A program made the translations under genes and the position numbers. Source: Phaseolus vulgaris (lineage: Eukaryota; Streptophyta; Magnoliopsida; Fabales; Fabaceae). Taken from it: a stretch of 64,000 bases of DNA. The number at the start of each line of letters is the position of its first letter. The stretch's first letter is position 1. Below are positions 12,493 through 24,889 of this stretch, in pieces. The stretch lies in the NCBI RefSeq assembly GCF_000499845.2, contig NC_023751.2:9587564-9651563 (forward strand), read 5' to 3'. Under the pieces are notes generated by a model. That model was not told the origin of the DNA. It did no database searches and saw only the letters and a list, made by a program, of their open reading frames with translations.

Positions 12493-13834
12493 AGTAACAC
12501 CTAAAAATACATCTAAATATTACTATACAAGTTCTACATATTTATATACAAGTTTAGAGTTTTTCAAAACATTCCTAATACAGGATTGAGACTTATAAAA
12601 ATACAAATATTCACAATTCATAGTTCAAAACAAAATTCTAAAGTCTTTTAGACTCTCCCATACTTGTATGATCATTTGATCGTGTACATAGTATAGTTAT
12701 CGTGGTTTAAACACAACAAGAAAAGTAGTAAGCAAGTGAAAATAAAATTTTATAATATACACAATTCAATCAAAATAGCAAACTAAATTACATAGATCAA
12801 TTTCTCAATCATAGTCATTGGATTTCATTTCAATCCATAGTATTTTGATTTCATTTCAATCACACTAACAACACATGAATTCATCATCTTCTGGAAGACT
12901 CATTAAGTATGTCCCTACTAGAGACTAACATTTAATCCATACATCAAGGATCAGGATAAGTTCAAACATCCAATACCGAGTGTCTACAGTAGGACTTGGT
13001 GTGTATGAACTCCTTCATCAGCTTCTCACCACCTAATATCTTAGTATATATGACTTAAATCATCAGTGAAGGTAGAGGATCTTTGTTAAACATAGGTTTT
13101 TCATACTTAATGTACCATCAAACAACAACTCATACATTATCCCAAATGTATGATATCAATTTCATACAATTTTCATCATTCATATATAATACATATCATT
13201 CAACCACATAACATTTGAAAATTCATAACATTCAAGAACATTTCCAACATCAAAAACAGTATTTAACTTCCAAACTATCAAAATCTAATATTTATACGTG
13301 TTCACACAACATAAAATCAAATAACATCCCTACAAGAGAAATTAAAACTTGGAACCACGTCCCCTCCACATTCAGATCTTCTTGTCTATGGTACTATTGA
13401 AAGTTAAAGTTATCTTCTCTTACCTTAATTGCTTGCTTTCCAAGCAACCTCTAGAATTTTAACCTCTTAGACTAAATAAGCTTCAAAATATAAGGGTCTA
13501 ATGAGAGTTATCCAAACATAACAAAAATGCAGTATATAGTAGAATAAGTTGAGAGGATTACTCTTTTCAACTGACTCCACCAAGATTGATGAGTAAATCA
13601 TAGAGAAAAATAGAGAATGATGGATCTTTAGAGTAAAAATGAAATTACTCTGTTTGAAAATCTAATCGGGTAGAAATGTACTCTGACTCTTTAGCTACAA
13701 CATGGTGTGGTCAGATTTTGGAATAGATGGTGTATGGGAGAGAAATTGAAGAGAGAAGGGAAAGGGAAAGCGAAGAGAGAGAGAAAGGATAAAGAGAGGG
13801 CGGGTCTGGTTCCTTGTTTTTACATGGGGTTACA
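12493..13834 (-). mobile_element. Solo LTR of the gypsy family present at 53913-60742
   Basis: The reverse complement follows the gypsy LTR from end to end. Examples are 'cttctcaccacct' near 13021 against its complement near 54733, 'gcttgctttccaagcaac' near 13431, and 'gtttttcaaaacattcctaa' near 12557. Both flanks are 'caaga' (12488-12492 and 13835-13839), a perfect 5-bp target duplication. Neither a primer-binding site nor internal coding sequence adjoins it, so it is a solo LTR left by LTR-LTR recombination. Length is 1342 bp, against 1396 bp for the intact relative. The terminal 'TG' reads 'ag' at the left edge, a small decay. The short plus-strand frame at 13215-13400 is incidental. Confidence 0.9.
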
Positions 13835-13839
13835 CAAGA

Positions 13840-15830
13840 CACCGAAAATAATGAAATAATTAATGGTTCATTAAAATGAAATAAAAATAAATAAATTAAG
13901 AATGTTAAGAAAAATGTATTAAAATATGAGAGATAATATGAAAAGAAAGTTAAATATATTAAGTATCCAACTTGTTGATGAAATGATATTTGGGAAGAGG
14001 TGATGAGAAAGGTGAAACTTGGTAGGTTGATGAAATCATATCAGAACACCATTTGTGCCAACCCAACTTCTTAGGAGGACGATTAGAAGCATGACAGAGG
14101 ACCTAAGATTAGGTCAAACATCTTAGACAGACAGCGACTCAAGCCTTATCATTACTTAAAGAGTCACTAGGAGCATAGCAGAAAAAATGGGGTCAATGCT
14201 TCAGTTGTTCTATCTTTTTATTCTTTTTGTAGAGTAAGGTTTAATTGTAAATTGAGCTCCTACTTTGCCCAATTAGGATAACATAGCACTTCTTCTAAAA
14301 ACCCTAGTGTAGAAGCCCGCCTAGGCCTCACATTCCCCATATTGAGTACATATGTTAAATATGTAAAGTGTGATTTCTTCTAGATCCATGACCATAGGTG
14401 CATCATTAGGTAGTTAACTAACATTATTTTAAATTTAAATTCCCCCCTTCCCTTAATCACACAACACTTCCTTCTATAAATAGAGTGTTTCCCCCCTTTT
14501 GTATTTTACACTTGAATTTTAGTAAAGAAACTTTTGTTATTTATATGAGATCGAGTTCCTAGTTTTCTCTGAGTCTTATCTTGAGTGTGAGCTTCAAATG
14601 GTGACTCTTCAACACTTATCTTGGAATCTCCCTCCAAGTGGTGTGACTTCTTCATCTTCATTCACTTCCATCGAATCTCCTCCTCCATAATCTCTAACTA
14701 TTCTATTCTACTCCTTCTTCCAAGTTCTCTCTTATTCTTTTGTCTTCTTATTCTTACATTGAATTCCACCATTATTTGTCTTTCATGCATTCGTTCCTAA
14801 TTTATTTTTACACTCTTTGAATAGCGTTTTCACACTTATATAACTTTTCTTGAGTTAACTTCGTGTCCAGTGAAAATCTTCATTGAGTTTCACCCATACT
14901 TGAAATCAATTAAAAATAGTCAAGAGAAACTCTAAAACATGAATCGAGTGCATCATAACTCAACTCATATCATGGGTTTAGCTAAATCAAGGGAATGGTT
15001 TGAAAAACTGTCTTGACAGGGACAAAACCATCGTATAACCTTGGTGGGTTCGTAAGGAAACAAAATTCCACCATGAGGTAGGTAATGACCTCTATCTATA
15101 ATCCTATTTCTTATTTGGTTAAGAAGTTTAGAATTAGTGATCTCACCATCCATCAGTTCATCAGTTGGTTGAGATGCTTCCATCAAACATAATTATGAAG
15201 TTAGAGTTTCAGCATTTATCATAAGCTATTAAAGATCATCATCAACAAGGCTTAGTCTCATAGTTTCCTTCAACTGCATTTTATTAGTATTTGCATCATG
15301 TTGTGCCCTAACAACTTCCTTCTTAGATTCAATCAATGACTTGATAAACATCAAATTCTCTTTGTTTGATGTAGGCTCGATTGGAGACAAATTTGTCTTT
15401 TTTGCATGCTTTGATTTGAGAAATGGAGATGACATTTTCTTTTGAGTGATGAGTTGGCGTATGAGTGAAAAGTTTTGACTTGGATTTTCCTTAGAAGGGA
15501 ACTTGGGATAGTTCTGGCCAAAGGAGTTTGAATTTTCTCTTAGAAGTGGTTCGACAGATGACGGGAGATAGCTTGAGCTCTAGTTAGCACAGATGTTGAT
15601 GAGATAGATTCAAATTTAGAAAGTTTTCTTAGGGCTTGTTTAATTGCATCAGATATGTTCATTTTGAACAAGGTTGACATATTCCCTTCACAACCATTAT
15701 CGTTTAATATTATTTGAAAATACGCATGATTCTCATGAAAAGAATGAGATAAGGATTGGGGTTTTTGCTTCTTTTCTGTGTGAAATTATCCTTAAGGACA
15801 ACCTTTCATTGCTGAAAAATAAGAGTTGAA
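13840..15830. other. Unrecognised repeat-like region with decayed open frames
   Basis: It is less AT-rich than its surroundings. A 'ctataaatagag' TATA-like block near 14475 precedes pyrimidine-rich sequence that resembles an LTR promoter, but no element ends were found. On the minus strand, open frames at 14965-15186 and 15229-15435 read in succession. The second stays open upstream to about 15560 before reaching a stop, giving about 115 charged, Lys/Ser/Asn-rich residues of unknown origin. A degenerate retroelement gag is possible; no family motif is visible. Confidence 0.35.
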
Positions 15831-15835
15831 GATAT

Positions 15836-16914
15836 TGTTGAGGATAAGTGAAGATTCTACTTTTTTGAAAGTTTTTTTTAAAAAACTTTTAAGTGCTCTT
15901 GTTGGTGCCTTTGACTTGAAATTCAAGGTTCTTTCAAGTGTTACGGTTGTGAGGGTCCTGGTTTGAACTATTGTATTTGCAATGTTCTTTCCTAAAGTTT
16001 TCCTTTTGTATAAGTGTTTGTATTTGTATTTCTTGATAGAGTTTCTTGAAGTTAGTGTGTTGCTGAAATAGTGTGTTTCGGCTTGTGATCTTTGTTCTTC
16101 GAGGGTTCAAGAACTAAAAGGTTTTGTAAAGATTGCTTTGCTTTAGTGGAATCCATCTTGGTATAAGGTGAGATTGAATGTAGCTCTTATTGAGTGAACC
16201 AGTATAAATTTGTGTGTGTCATTCTCTTTTCTTGATCATTGCTTTAAAAACTGAAATCTGGAAATTTGTAATAAAATAAACCCGTTGTTTTAGAATTGAA
16301 CCTGTTGTTTTAATTACTGTTGGCTTAAATCATATTCTGTTTTTCAAGATTCTGATAAGGCTTTAATCTTTCTTAAAATTCAAAGTATTTTTAATCTTTG
16401 GCTAAATAATACATGTTTTAAAATTCAATTAAGCAATCTAGTTCAAGATTCTATCATTTTGAAACTGTTTCAAAAAGGCTTTTGAAAGTTGCTTGCTAAA
16501 TTTAATTTGTGCACTTAAAATAAAATCACTTTAACATAATTGTTTCAAGTGAAATATTTTTAAATTGATTGTGTTAAAGGTACTAGTTTGAAAATCATAT
16601 TAACAGTTTTGTATCTCTTGATTTTAATCATCAAAGTGTTTCTTTGTTAAATCTTTGTGTTAAAGGTCTAAACATTGTCTCCAATTGCTTCTCTGTACAA
16701 TAATTTAGAATTGATAAGCCATAAATAAAATATGTTGATTCTAAAACTAATATGTTGTATTTATGAAACTACTTCTTGAAATCAAGAAATAAATATGTTT
16801 TTTCTTAAACCAATATATCCTTTTCTGTCAGAATTTCTTAAATAGTATTCTTTGCGAAAATTTTCTAAGTCAAATTCACCTCCCTCTTGAACTTAGACTC
16901 TAATAATCTCAACA
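15836..16914 (+). mobile_element. Solo LTR of a second retrotransposon family (probably Ty1/copia)
   Basis: The ends 'TGTTGAG' and 'CTCAACA' are perfect inverted repeats with canonical TG...CA termini, 1079 bp apart. The flanks 'gatat' (15831-15835) and 'gatac' (16915-16919) agree in four of five bases, consistent with a slightly decayed 5-bp target duplication. No primer-binding site or polypurine tract adjoins it. Internal text such as 'gaaccagtataaat' near 16198 looks like the promoter region of SIRE/Maximus-type legume LTRs; that lineage call is inference. The orientation cannot be proven without an internal region. Confidence 0.7.
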
Positions 16915-16919
16915 GATAC

Positions 16920-19900
16920 ATCTTTCTACCTTGCAAAACATGGAATAGGAAAAACCTTCATTCCTTTTTCAGGTAGTGATATTATTGTTGAAGTTATGTA
17001 CTCTTTTTCTTATAGATTTTTTATATTTTGTTTTTTTTCCTATAAATTTTTTAACGAGGCATAATAAAAATATTTATCGTATGATTTAGTTAATATTTCA
17101 GTATAGGATTTTCTACCATCACCAAGTCATACACTTGGATGTTGTCTCCTTATCAGCTTGTATACTCAATCTCAACAAAATCATTATCAAGTCATACACT
17201 TGGATAATTACCTCTTCGTCTAGTCGTACACTCGCAACAAAACAATCACTTGTATACTTGGTGTCAATACCCAATTTCTTGCGGTAAATAAATTTTGAGA
17301 AAAAAAAATCTAAATGATAGATTTTTCGTATTTCTAAAAATATAAAAAAACAATAGTTTTTGTATTTATTTTATTTATTCCTTTGTTTTAAAAAACATTT
17401 TTGGCCTAGTCATTCATAAAGGTCCAAGATTTTAAACAGACTAAAAAAAAGGAGAACAAAAGATAATAAACAAAAAAAAAAAGGCCTCACGTTTAGTAGT
17501 TATGCACGAGAAGGGTGGTTTGGATAATTTATTATTTGTATAAATAATTACTGTGATGGTCACGTCTGGCCTTTAAAATATTTGTTGGGTTTATTTAAAA
17601 ATGTGTTCATCATTTTTTTATTATAGATGCTAGTACTAGTTGACCAAATGAGCTGTAAAATATCAGTGTGTGTGGAACGAGGTTCCGTAAATAATTTTAT
17701 TTTAATTTATTTAATGTAGTATTTTGCATTTTACGTTTATCAAAATTATGTTTACCCCAAAATAACCAATTAAAAAAACTACCTGCAATTTAATAAATTA
17801 AAATAATATATTTAAAAATAAAAACATTAGAAATACTAATCGTTAATCAAAATTATATTTCACAGTTATTCATGAAGTAGTATTGGGAAATATATATAAA
17901 AAAATCAAATTTGACTGTATAATTTAACATAATTTTTTTAATATAGTTTTCTTAAATACAATTTACCCATTTTAATAATTTCTAAAATATTATATTCTAT
18001 TAAATAAATAAAAAATTAACTGCACAACATGTTAAAGAAAACCCAATCATGCAATGCCCACTGACACACTCTACAGGGATGAGCCAATGGTACATTTTTT
18101 GACGTCTATTATATCTGTCATTTCCAGATCTTCTGGTCATGCAATTTTATTAATAGTATTCACATTTTGCTTTCAGAAAAAAAAAAAAATTAGGAAAACT
18201 GTGCTTTCGTTGCTGATTTATAATTGAATTGACCCCAGGATGGGAATGGTTGGTTTTAAAAATAATGAAAATAAAGAAGAAACTAAATGAGAGAAAAAAA
18301 ACAGATAAGAATTATAATTTAATGTTTAATTGCTTGGTACAATAAAAGTATACCAGAAATAAAAATAAATAAAAGTTATGTAGTTCCATTCATTCAATAA
18401 AAAATATCAAAAGAGTTAGAAAATAAATAGAATGAGTGAGGTTTCACCATTTTTAATTCTGTAACCTCCAAATTAAATAAGTATTTTTTTATTTTTTATA
18501 ATGGTTTCTTAATATTAAGTTTTTCGAAGGGTAATACTGGAAATATTTGATATTAATAAATAATGAAAAACTAATTTATAAGAGATCATAACAGTATCTT
18601 CTACCTAAAACCTTAAAATAAGGCTTGCACTTTTATATATTTTCTCAACAAATTCTTTCAAATGGAAGAAATCAAAATTTGAAGAAATTTATCGTTAATT
18701 TTTTTTTTATATGTCACTCAATTATTTTCACTTAAGAAAAAAAGTTCCTTTAGAATAAAATTACAATTTTTCAAGCAGAGTTAAATATGTTGCAAAAAAA
18801 ATATTTGAAACATAATTAAGTAAGGATTTTTTATGTTAGAATTTATTAATAGATATACTTTACATTATTTTTTTAACATATGAGTTTTGGTATATTCTTA
18901 CATATTTTCTCATATTTTTAATTTTTTTTAATAATTTTTTTATATGATGACAAATTATCATTGTTACTTGATATGTGAACCTATATAATGATGAGAAAAT
19001 GTAAAGTATATGTTTATTGAGATTTCTTGAAAAGATATCTATTTTTAGAGAAATGTTATGGCAATATAAAGACAAAAAGAAGAGTAATGTAGATATAACA
19101 AATAACGAACATTTATTGAAGATTAAAAATTTGTGGAATTTTACTTGAAAATTAGTATTTTTATTTTGAAATAATTATTTTACACACAAAATTTGTTTTC
19201 TTAAGTGGAAGAAAGCATGTTACTTAGATCTGTGGAATTAAAAATTTGGATTCTACAAGTGAAAAATAATAATTAAGAAACTACCACTCACATGCAATAC
19301 TATTGTTAATTAGAAGAACCCATCACAAAAACTAGGGGCTATTTTGATTTTAATAATTTTATATTTGTTGCTCTGCCATTGGAGTAATTGTTGGTGCATG
19401 ATGCTCCAATCTGATGAAACCCAAAATAAAAAATCATAAACAATTTTGTGTTGTATTAAGATTGTCTTCAGATTAGTTTAACACGCAAAAACCAATTAAT
19501 GCAATTCTAAATGTGGTGTGCCAAACATGAGACGCAATTCAAAAAGGTCTTTTTTTTAATTACTTCACAAGAAAACTTGTTTATATTACATTTGAATACG
19601 TAAGTTGCCTTTTTCTTTCCAAACTTTTGATTTTGTTAGTTTGACAACATTGACTAGCCCAATGTTTTTTTGGTAGTTGTGGATTATTTTATTTTTCTTT
19701 GTCATTTTTAAATAAAGTTTTCCTTTTTTAGACTCACATTTTGACTTCTTTCGAAATAGTGCGTATTGGGTTTAGAATTTCACAAGTTATTCAAATTCTC
19801 GTTTAAAATGATTTTGTTAATTGCAATCAGAGACGCAACTATATGCAGTACAAAAATTATTTTTCTGAGAAAAACAAAAATAAAAGGAAGCTTACTTATA

Positions 19901-20839
19901 TTATTTAACATAATACGAAACTTTAGTTTAGTTTTTAATCAATAAATTTGTTGTTGTTTCTTTTTTGAGCTAACACAGGAAAAAAATTGGTGAATTTGTT
20001 TGGTGGACGACAGAAAAAAAAAAATTGACGTTGAATGAATGGATAACAAAAGGTATTTTTGTTGTCAAAACTAGTAATTTAATCTGGAAAATTCTCTTTT
20101 TTTTAAATGACTGAATTAAATAAGTGTTAATCACTATCTCATTGTAGTCTCAAACCATGTCTACAATATCTTTTCTTTAGCTTCTCATCACCTGATACCT
20201 TATTATATATGATTAGGCAATTAGTGGAATATGAAATCTTATTGAATTCGTTCTAGCATAGCTCATTACACTAAATGCAAGTTGTACCTCCTCGGATACT
20301 AAACAACTCGTCAACACGACTCATAAATTATGTGAACTAACCTCTACTCAACCTCACACACGTAGTAGATTGTGGACAGTAACCCTTGCCTCATTCAGCC
20401 TCACATTACTTACCTCAAAGGTCATGTCGATAACTACTCAAATTTTCTCAATTTTATCCTATGAGGTTCATTAACACCTAACAATTTTGCTTAAACCACA
20501 TTTGATCGTTTGAGTGGAAATTGTTTCGAATCAATTCTCTTTCTATTGGGTTATTTTTTCCTAAGCTAAAAATTATGAGTTGAGCTCAAATAAACCCAAG
20601 ATAAAAAATATATATTTCTTTTTATTGGAGTATTTTTTTCTTGAGTAAAAACTAAACTATCTTAAAACCAATAGAGTTTTAGTATAATTATCTTAAAAAG
20701 AATAATAATAAAGAGATAGAAGTTTTGTGAAAATGAAGGACCAACTATCTCATTTATAGATTTTAAGAAACACCTAAATAATAATATAATATCCTATAAT
20801 ATTAATTTTACAACATTACTCTTAGTTTTATTTTATCTA
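16920..20839. other. AT-rich intergenic sequence
   Basis: No gene recognised. Near 17110-17260, short repeats of 'aagtcatacacttgga' and 'cgtacactcg' occur. Around 20180-20230 a short stretch resembles the gypsy LTR ('agcttctcatcacctgatac') and may be a very old fragment. Confidence 0.45.
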
Positions 20840-21155
20840 TTTCAAATTTAAAAGCATAACTAATTATTGTATTACTTTTAGTATTTGATAAGTTATTTTT
20901 TATTTTTATATAATTCAAATTAAAATAAAATTTAATATTATAAATATTACAATTTCAGAAACATAACTAATTATTGTATTACTTCTAGTATTTGATGAGT
21001 TATCTTTTAATTTTATATAATTAAAATTAAAAAATAAGATTTAATATTTTAAATATTTCAATTTAAAAAACTAACTAATTATTGTATTACTTTTAGTATT
21101 TGATGAGTTAATTTTGATATAATTCAAATTAAAATAATATTTAATATTATAAATT
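20840..21155. repeat. Tandem repeat, three copies of about 107 bp
   Basis: The block 'taactaattattgtattac' starts at 20857, 20964 and 21072. Each copy continues with 'tagtatttgat(a/g)agtta' and an A/T-rich tail ending in 'atttaatatt'. The copies differ by scattered substitutions and small gaps, so the array is not recent. Confidence 0.85.
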
Positions 21156-22046
21156 AGTAATAGACAAATATATCATTACATGATAATGTTATTTAAAGAT
21201 TACATGCAATAAAAAATTATTAAAGAAAAATTCAATATAGCAGTAATTTAAATTCAGAAATAAAAAATAATAATTTTATCAATACTTATTCGTTTAAATA
21301 AGATGACTTGTTCAAATAAAAAAACATATGTAATTTTAAAAATAAATAGAAGCATTAAAAATATAAAATTATAACCACATAATAATATACTTTTGTTTAA
21401 AAACATAAAAATTTCATTTATATAATACAATTTATGTAATTATACTTTTTATTTATTTATTTACCGATTAATATGTTAATTAGTTTACGAAATATTTTTA
21501 TTTGATGATTTAATTTATTAAATAAGAACTTATAAGGTAGTAACTGATTAACTACCAATAAGCTTATTGGGTAGAAATAAACTTATTAACTGAGAACTAA
21601 CTTTCAACTAATTTTGACAAATAAATCATTTATATTTAGGTTACAATAATATTAAATCTAAACATAAATATGTTTTTATAAAATAGAATCAGACTCATTT
21701 CCTTGATTAAAGATGATTAAGTGTGTGTTTCAATTTCAGTTACAAAATTAAAGACGTGTTTAATTTTCGATAGTAATATTTAAACTAATTTTCACTTTTT
21801 TATATTAAAGATTGTGTCACATGTACTATGTTTTCATCTCAAATGCCAGGTAACTTACAAACTACAATGTACCTTTTTTTTTCCAACGAACTCCGCCTAA
21901 TCTTCTAACTAATATTCAAACACGTACCAAATTTCATGTGGACATAAAACATTTGGATGGTTTATATGAAGTTTTAAATTCAATTATCTACGTCGTCATT
22001 ATAAACGAAATTAATAAATGATAGTTTGTTTCATGTCACATCACAT
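21156..22046. other. AT-rich intergenic sequence
   Basis: Nothing recognisable beyond low-complexity A/T sequence. Confidence 0.5.
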
Positions 22047-22450
22047 TTTAGATTCACACTCATATATCAGATATTGATATTTATAAAATATGTATCGGTG
22101 AAGTATCAAATTCAAAAAATATTTATTGAATTTCTGACAATTTTATCATAGGTATAACATAATTTTAAAAATGAAAAATACATTAATTTTCCAAAAGTTT
22201 AAACTTGTTGTATAAATTTTTATTATGATTATAAAAATAAGGAACAAAACTTTTTTGAACTAGTCATGAAAAACTGCTAAAAAAACTTAAGCATATTTAG
22301 TGCACATAAATATTTATTTTCAATTTATATAATTCATAATTATATAATATATAAATTCATGTCCTCGTATCCTGTGTTTTAGAAATTATACATATTTCCG
22401 TGTCCGTATCAGTGTTGTATCAATGTTTGTGTCGGTGTTGGTGTGAGTGT
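22047..22450 (+). repeat. Dispersed TIR repeat, copy A
   Basis: The interior is collinear with 45728-46290: 'aaattcaaaaaatatt', 'aacataattttaaaaa', 'aatacattaatttt', 'attataaaaataag' and 'caatttatataattcata' occur in the same order. The right end is built from 'gtgtcggtgttggtgtg'-like text and is the inverted counterpart of the 'cgacactcgtacaat' start of copy B. Non-coding; probably a non-autonomous DNA element. Confidence 0.65.
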
Positions 22451-23690
22451 TTGTGCTACATAATACACTAATTTATATTTCTTTAATTTTATGATTTAAT
22501 TGTGTAAAATTTTCTTCATGTGATGTATAAAACTAAAAATGGTAAAAATTAAAAGAAACGTTCCTGTAATTGTATTGACAAATGTTGGCTGATGAAAACT
22601 TTATAATTTTTCAGTTCTACTGTATTTTACAAAATTATATTGTTTATTCTTTTCCTATAAACAGAAAAAAGTAAAATTAATATAATTATATGCCTTAAGT
22701 TAAATGAAAACTTTGGATGATGAAAACTTTCTAATAACATCTCAAATAAATAACTATGTATTTTAATCATCATAAATTGTTTTTCTATCATTAAAAGAAT
22801 AAAAAAAGACTTAATATTAAAAAATTGAATTGCGATTTTGGTACGGTAAGATTTTTTTTGTTTTTTTTATTTCTTTAAAATTAAAAATCAATATTTTAGA
22901 TCTTCAATATTATAACTCTAGTTAGTTACTTTTATATAGATAAAGTTGTCCATTAGTGTGTTTTGATATCAAGCTATACTTAAATAGAGTTTTTAAGATA
23001 TGTAAAAAAAATATTTTTTATTTATTTTAAATTAAGTATTAAAGATTATAAATAGAGATTTCAAATTTTGAAAACAAAAATTAAAAAAACTAAATTTTAT
23101 AAACAATAAAACTAAAATCAAATTCGATAATTTTATTCTAAAAAATGTTTAAATAAAAAAGAGAGAGAGAATGCATCTCTTATTAATAAAGATCGTGATC
23201 CGTTGCATTGAAGCTTTCCGCCAACTACGGCTCTATCAATAAAAAAAAAGTAAATGCGTACGGTATATCAAATTAAATATGATTGCTCACAAAAGAAAAT
23301 GTGATTAGAAACACAATATTATATTCAAGATCCAAAGACATAAAAAACACAATCTAGATCTTCATTGCATATCTATGAAAAAGTTTGGGTTACTATTATT
23401 GAGATTTTTTAAGGATTAAATTTAATACATGATGACTAATCTATATAATAAATTATTACACTACCTTCAATTTAAAATTCTTAAGTTTACATTATTTTAA
23501 ATATAGGACTTTTAACTTATATTTGAATTTATAATCATATTTTTTGAGATATGAGTTGAATTTGCCAGAAGCTTTTATTTTTAATGGGACATATTTGTCT
23601 CCATATGAGTTGGTCACGGTCAAAATTATTATTATCATCAAATTCAGCTTGTTATGGTTCAATTTTGTGAGCATCTCAATTTTAGAATTA
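22451..23690. other. AT-rich intergenic sequence
   Basis: No gene recognised. The minus-strand frame 23492-23674 lies directly after the copia remnant and could be a decayed continuation of it, but no motif supports this. Confidence 0.4.
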
Positions 23691-24055
23691 ATATTAATTG
23701 AACACGATTAATAACAATTTTTTAGCAATATGATTGTATAATTTGTATACTTTTAATTGCTCACTAACACAAATTAAAATGCATTTTTTACCTTTTTCAT
23801 CAAGCTTCTTTCTTTTATGGTTTATAATATGGCAAAAGGCATCACACCCAAATTTTCTAAAAGAATATAGGATTGATTTTCTTCCACTTACTTGAAGTTT
23901 TCTCAATTGTTATGTTTTAAACCACCAAAAATGAGTTTTTATTTATAATAGAATCACTCCAAATTATAACTTTACAAAAAAATGTCTTTGGAACTCATCT
24001 TTATGTTTGCAAACTTCTCACCATGTTTAAAATTATATCCATTGTGATGAAGGAA
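23690..24055 (-). pseudogene. Ty1/copia pol remnant (integrase to reverse-transcriptase link)
   Basis: A minus-strand frame at 23694-23906 reads 'FGCDAFCHI' followed by a Lys/Arg-rich 'KLDEKGKKCI' block and a 'KVYKLYNHIAKK' block. This is the order seen in the copia pol segment just after the integrase core. Upstream on the same strand (about 23990-24045), broken frames read 'ILNMVRS' and 'VPKTFF', matching the end of the integrase core region. No LTRs or other domains are visible around it. Several stops and frame changes interrupt the roughly 360 bases, so it is an old fragment. Confidence 0.65.
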
Positions 24056-24889
24056 TACATGAAAATATAAATCAATATATAAAGAAAGAATGTTGAGAAA
24101 GGTAGATGCAAAATACATAAAGAAAAAATGTTTGATATCATTTTTCTTTTACTTGGGCCAAAGTCATTTCGATCAATGAATTTTAAGATTGTTGTACAAA
24201 TTTGACTACTTAAATTACTTATTTGCTCTTAGGTTGATATTCTTTAAGGGAGACAAACATTTCATTAAGTGAATTTGATTTAATAAATCCCCAAATATAA
24301 GATTTCCTAAATGAAATTAATCAACGATAAATGCAAATTACATAAAACTATAAAATCTACAAAATTTAAGACAATTATTCAATCATTCAATTGTCTAAGT
24401 TTATCCATTCTATTTCACAATCTATAATTAAAATAATAAAAAAAATTAAAGTTACATTGTCTAATCAAAACATAACCTATCAACTCAACAATTCCATCTA
24501 AAACACTAAAAGAAATGTACACTTAAACATGTAACTTCAAAACAAATTAATCATTCTCTCCAAAATAAACCATCAATTATCAAATTTTCTTATATGTAAT
24601 ACAATTTTTAAAACATCAAAATGCAACTAATACAAATATATATTTGATTAAAGACAACATTAAAATTGATTACTTGAAACCCCACAATCCAATTAACTTC
24701 ATGGTATACCAATCCATAGTAACTATTCCCATCACATGAAAAAAATATTATTAAAAAAAATACAAAAATATGGAGGAACTATACCAAAGCTCACATGTTA
24801 ACAAAAACGATACATAGGTAGACTATAACTATTAATAAAGAATTCTAAGAACAGACTAATAACTATTCAATTTTAACTCAAAGTCAATG
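24056..24889. other. AT-rich intergenic sequence
   Basis: No gene recognised. Confidence 0.45.

Noticed and set aside
20150..20500. Third full LTR copy
   Set aside because: Only about 40 bases resemble the gypsy LTR. The flanking sequence does not continue the match, so at most it is an ancient fragment.
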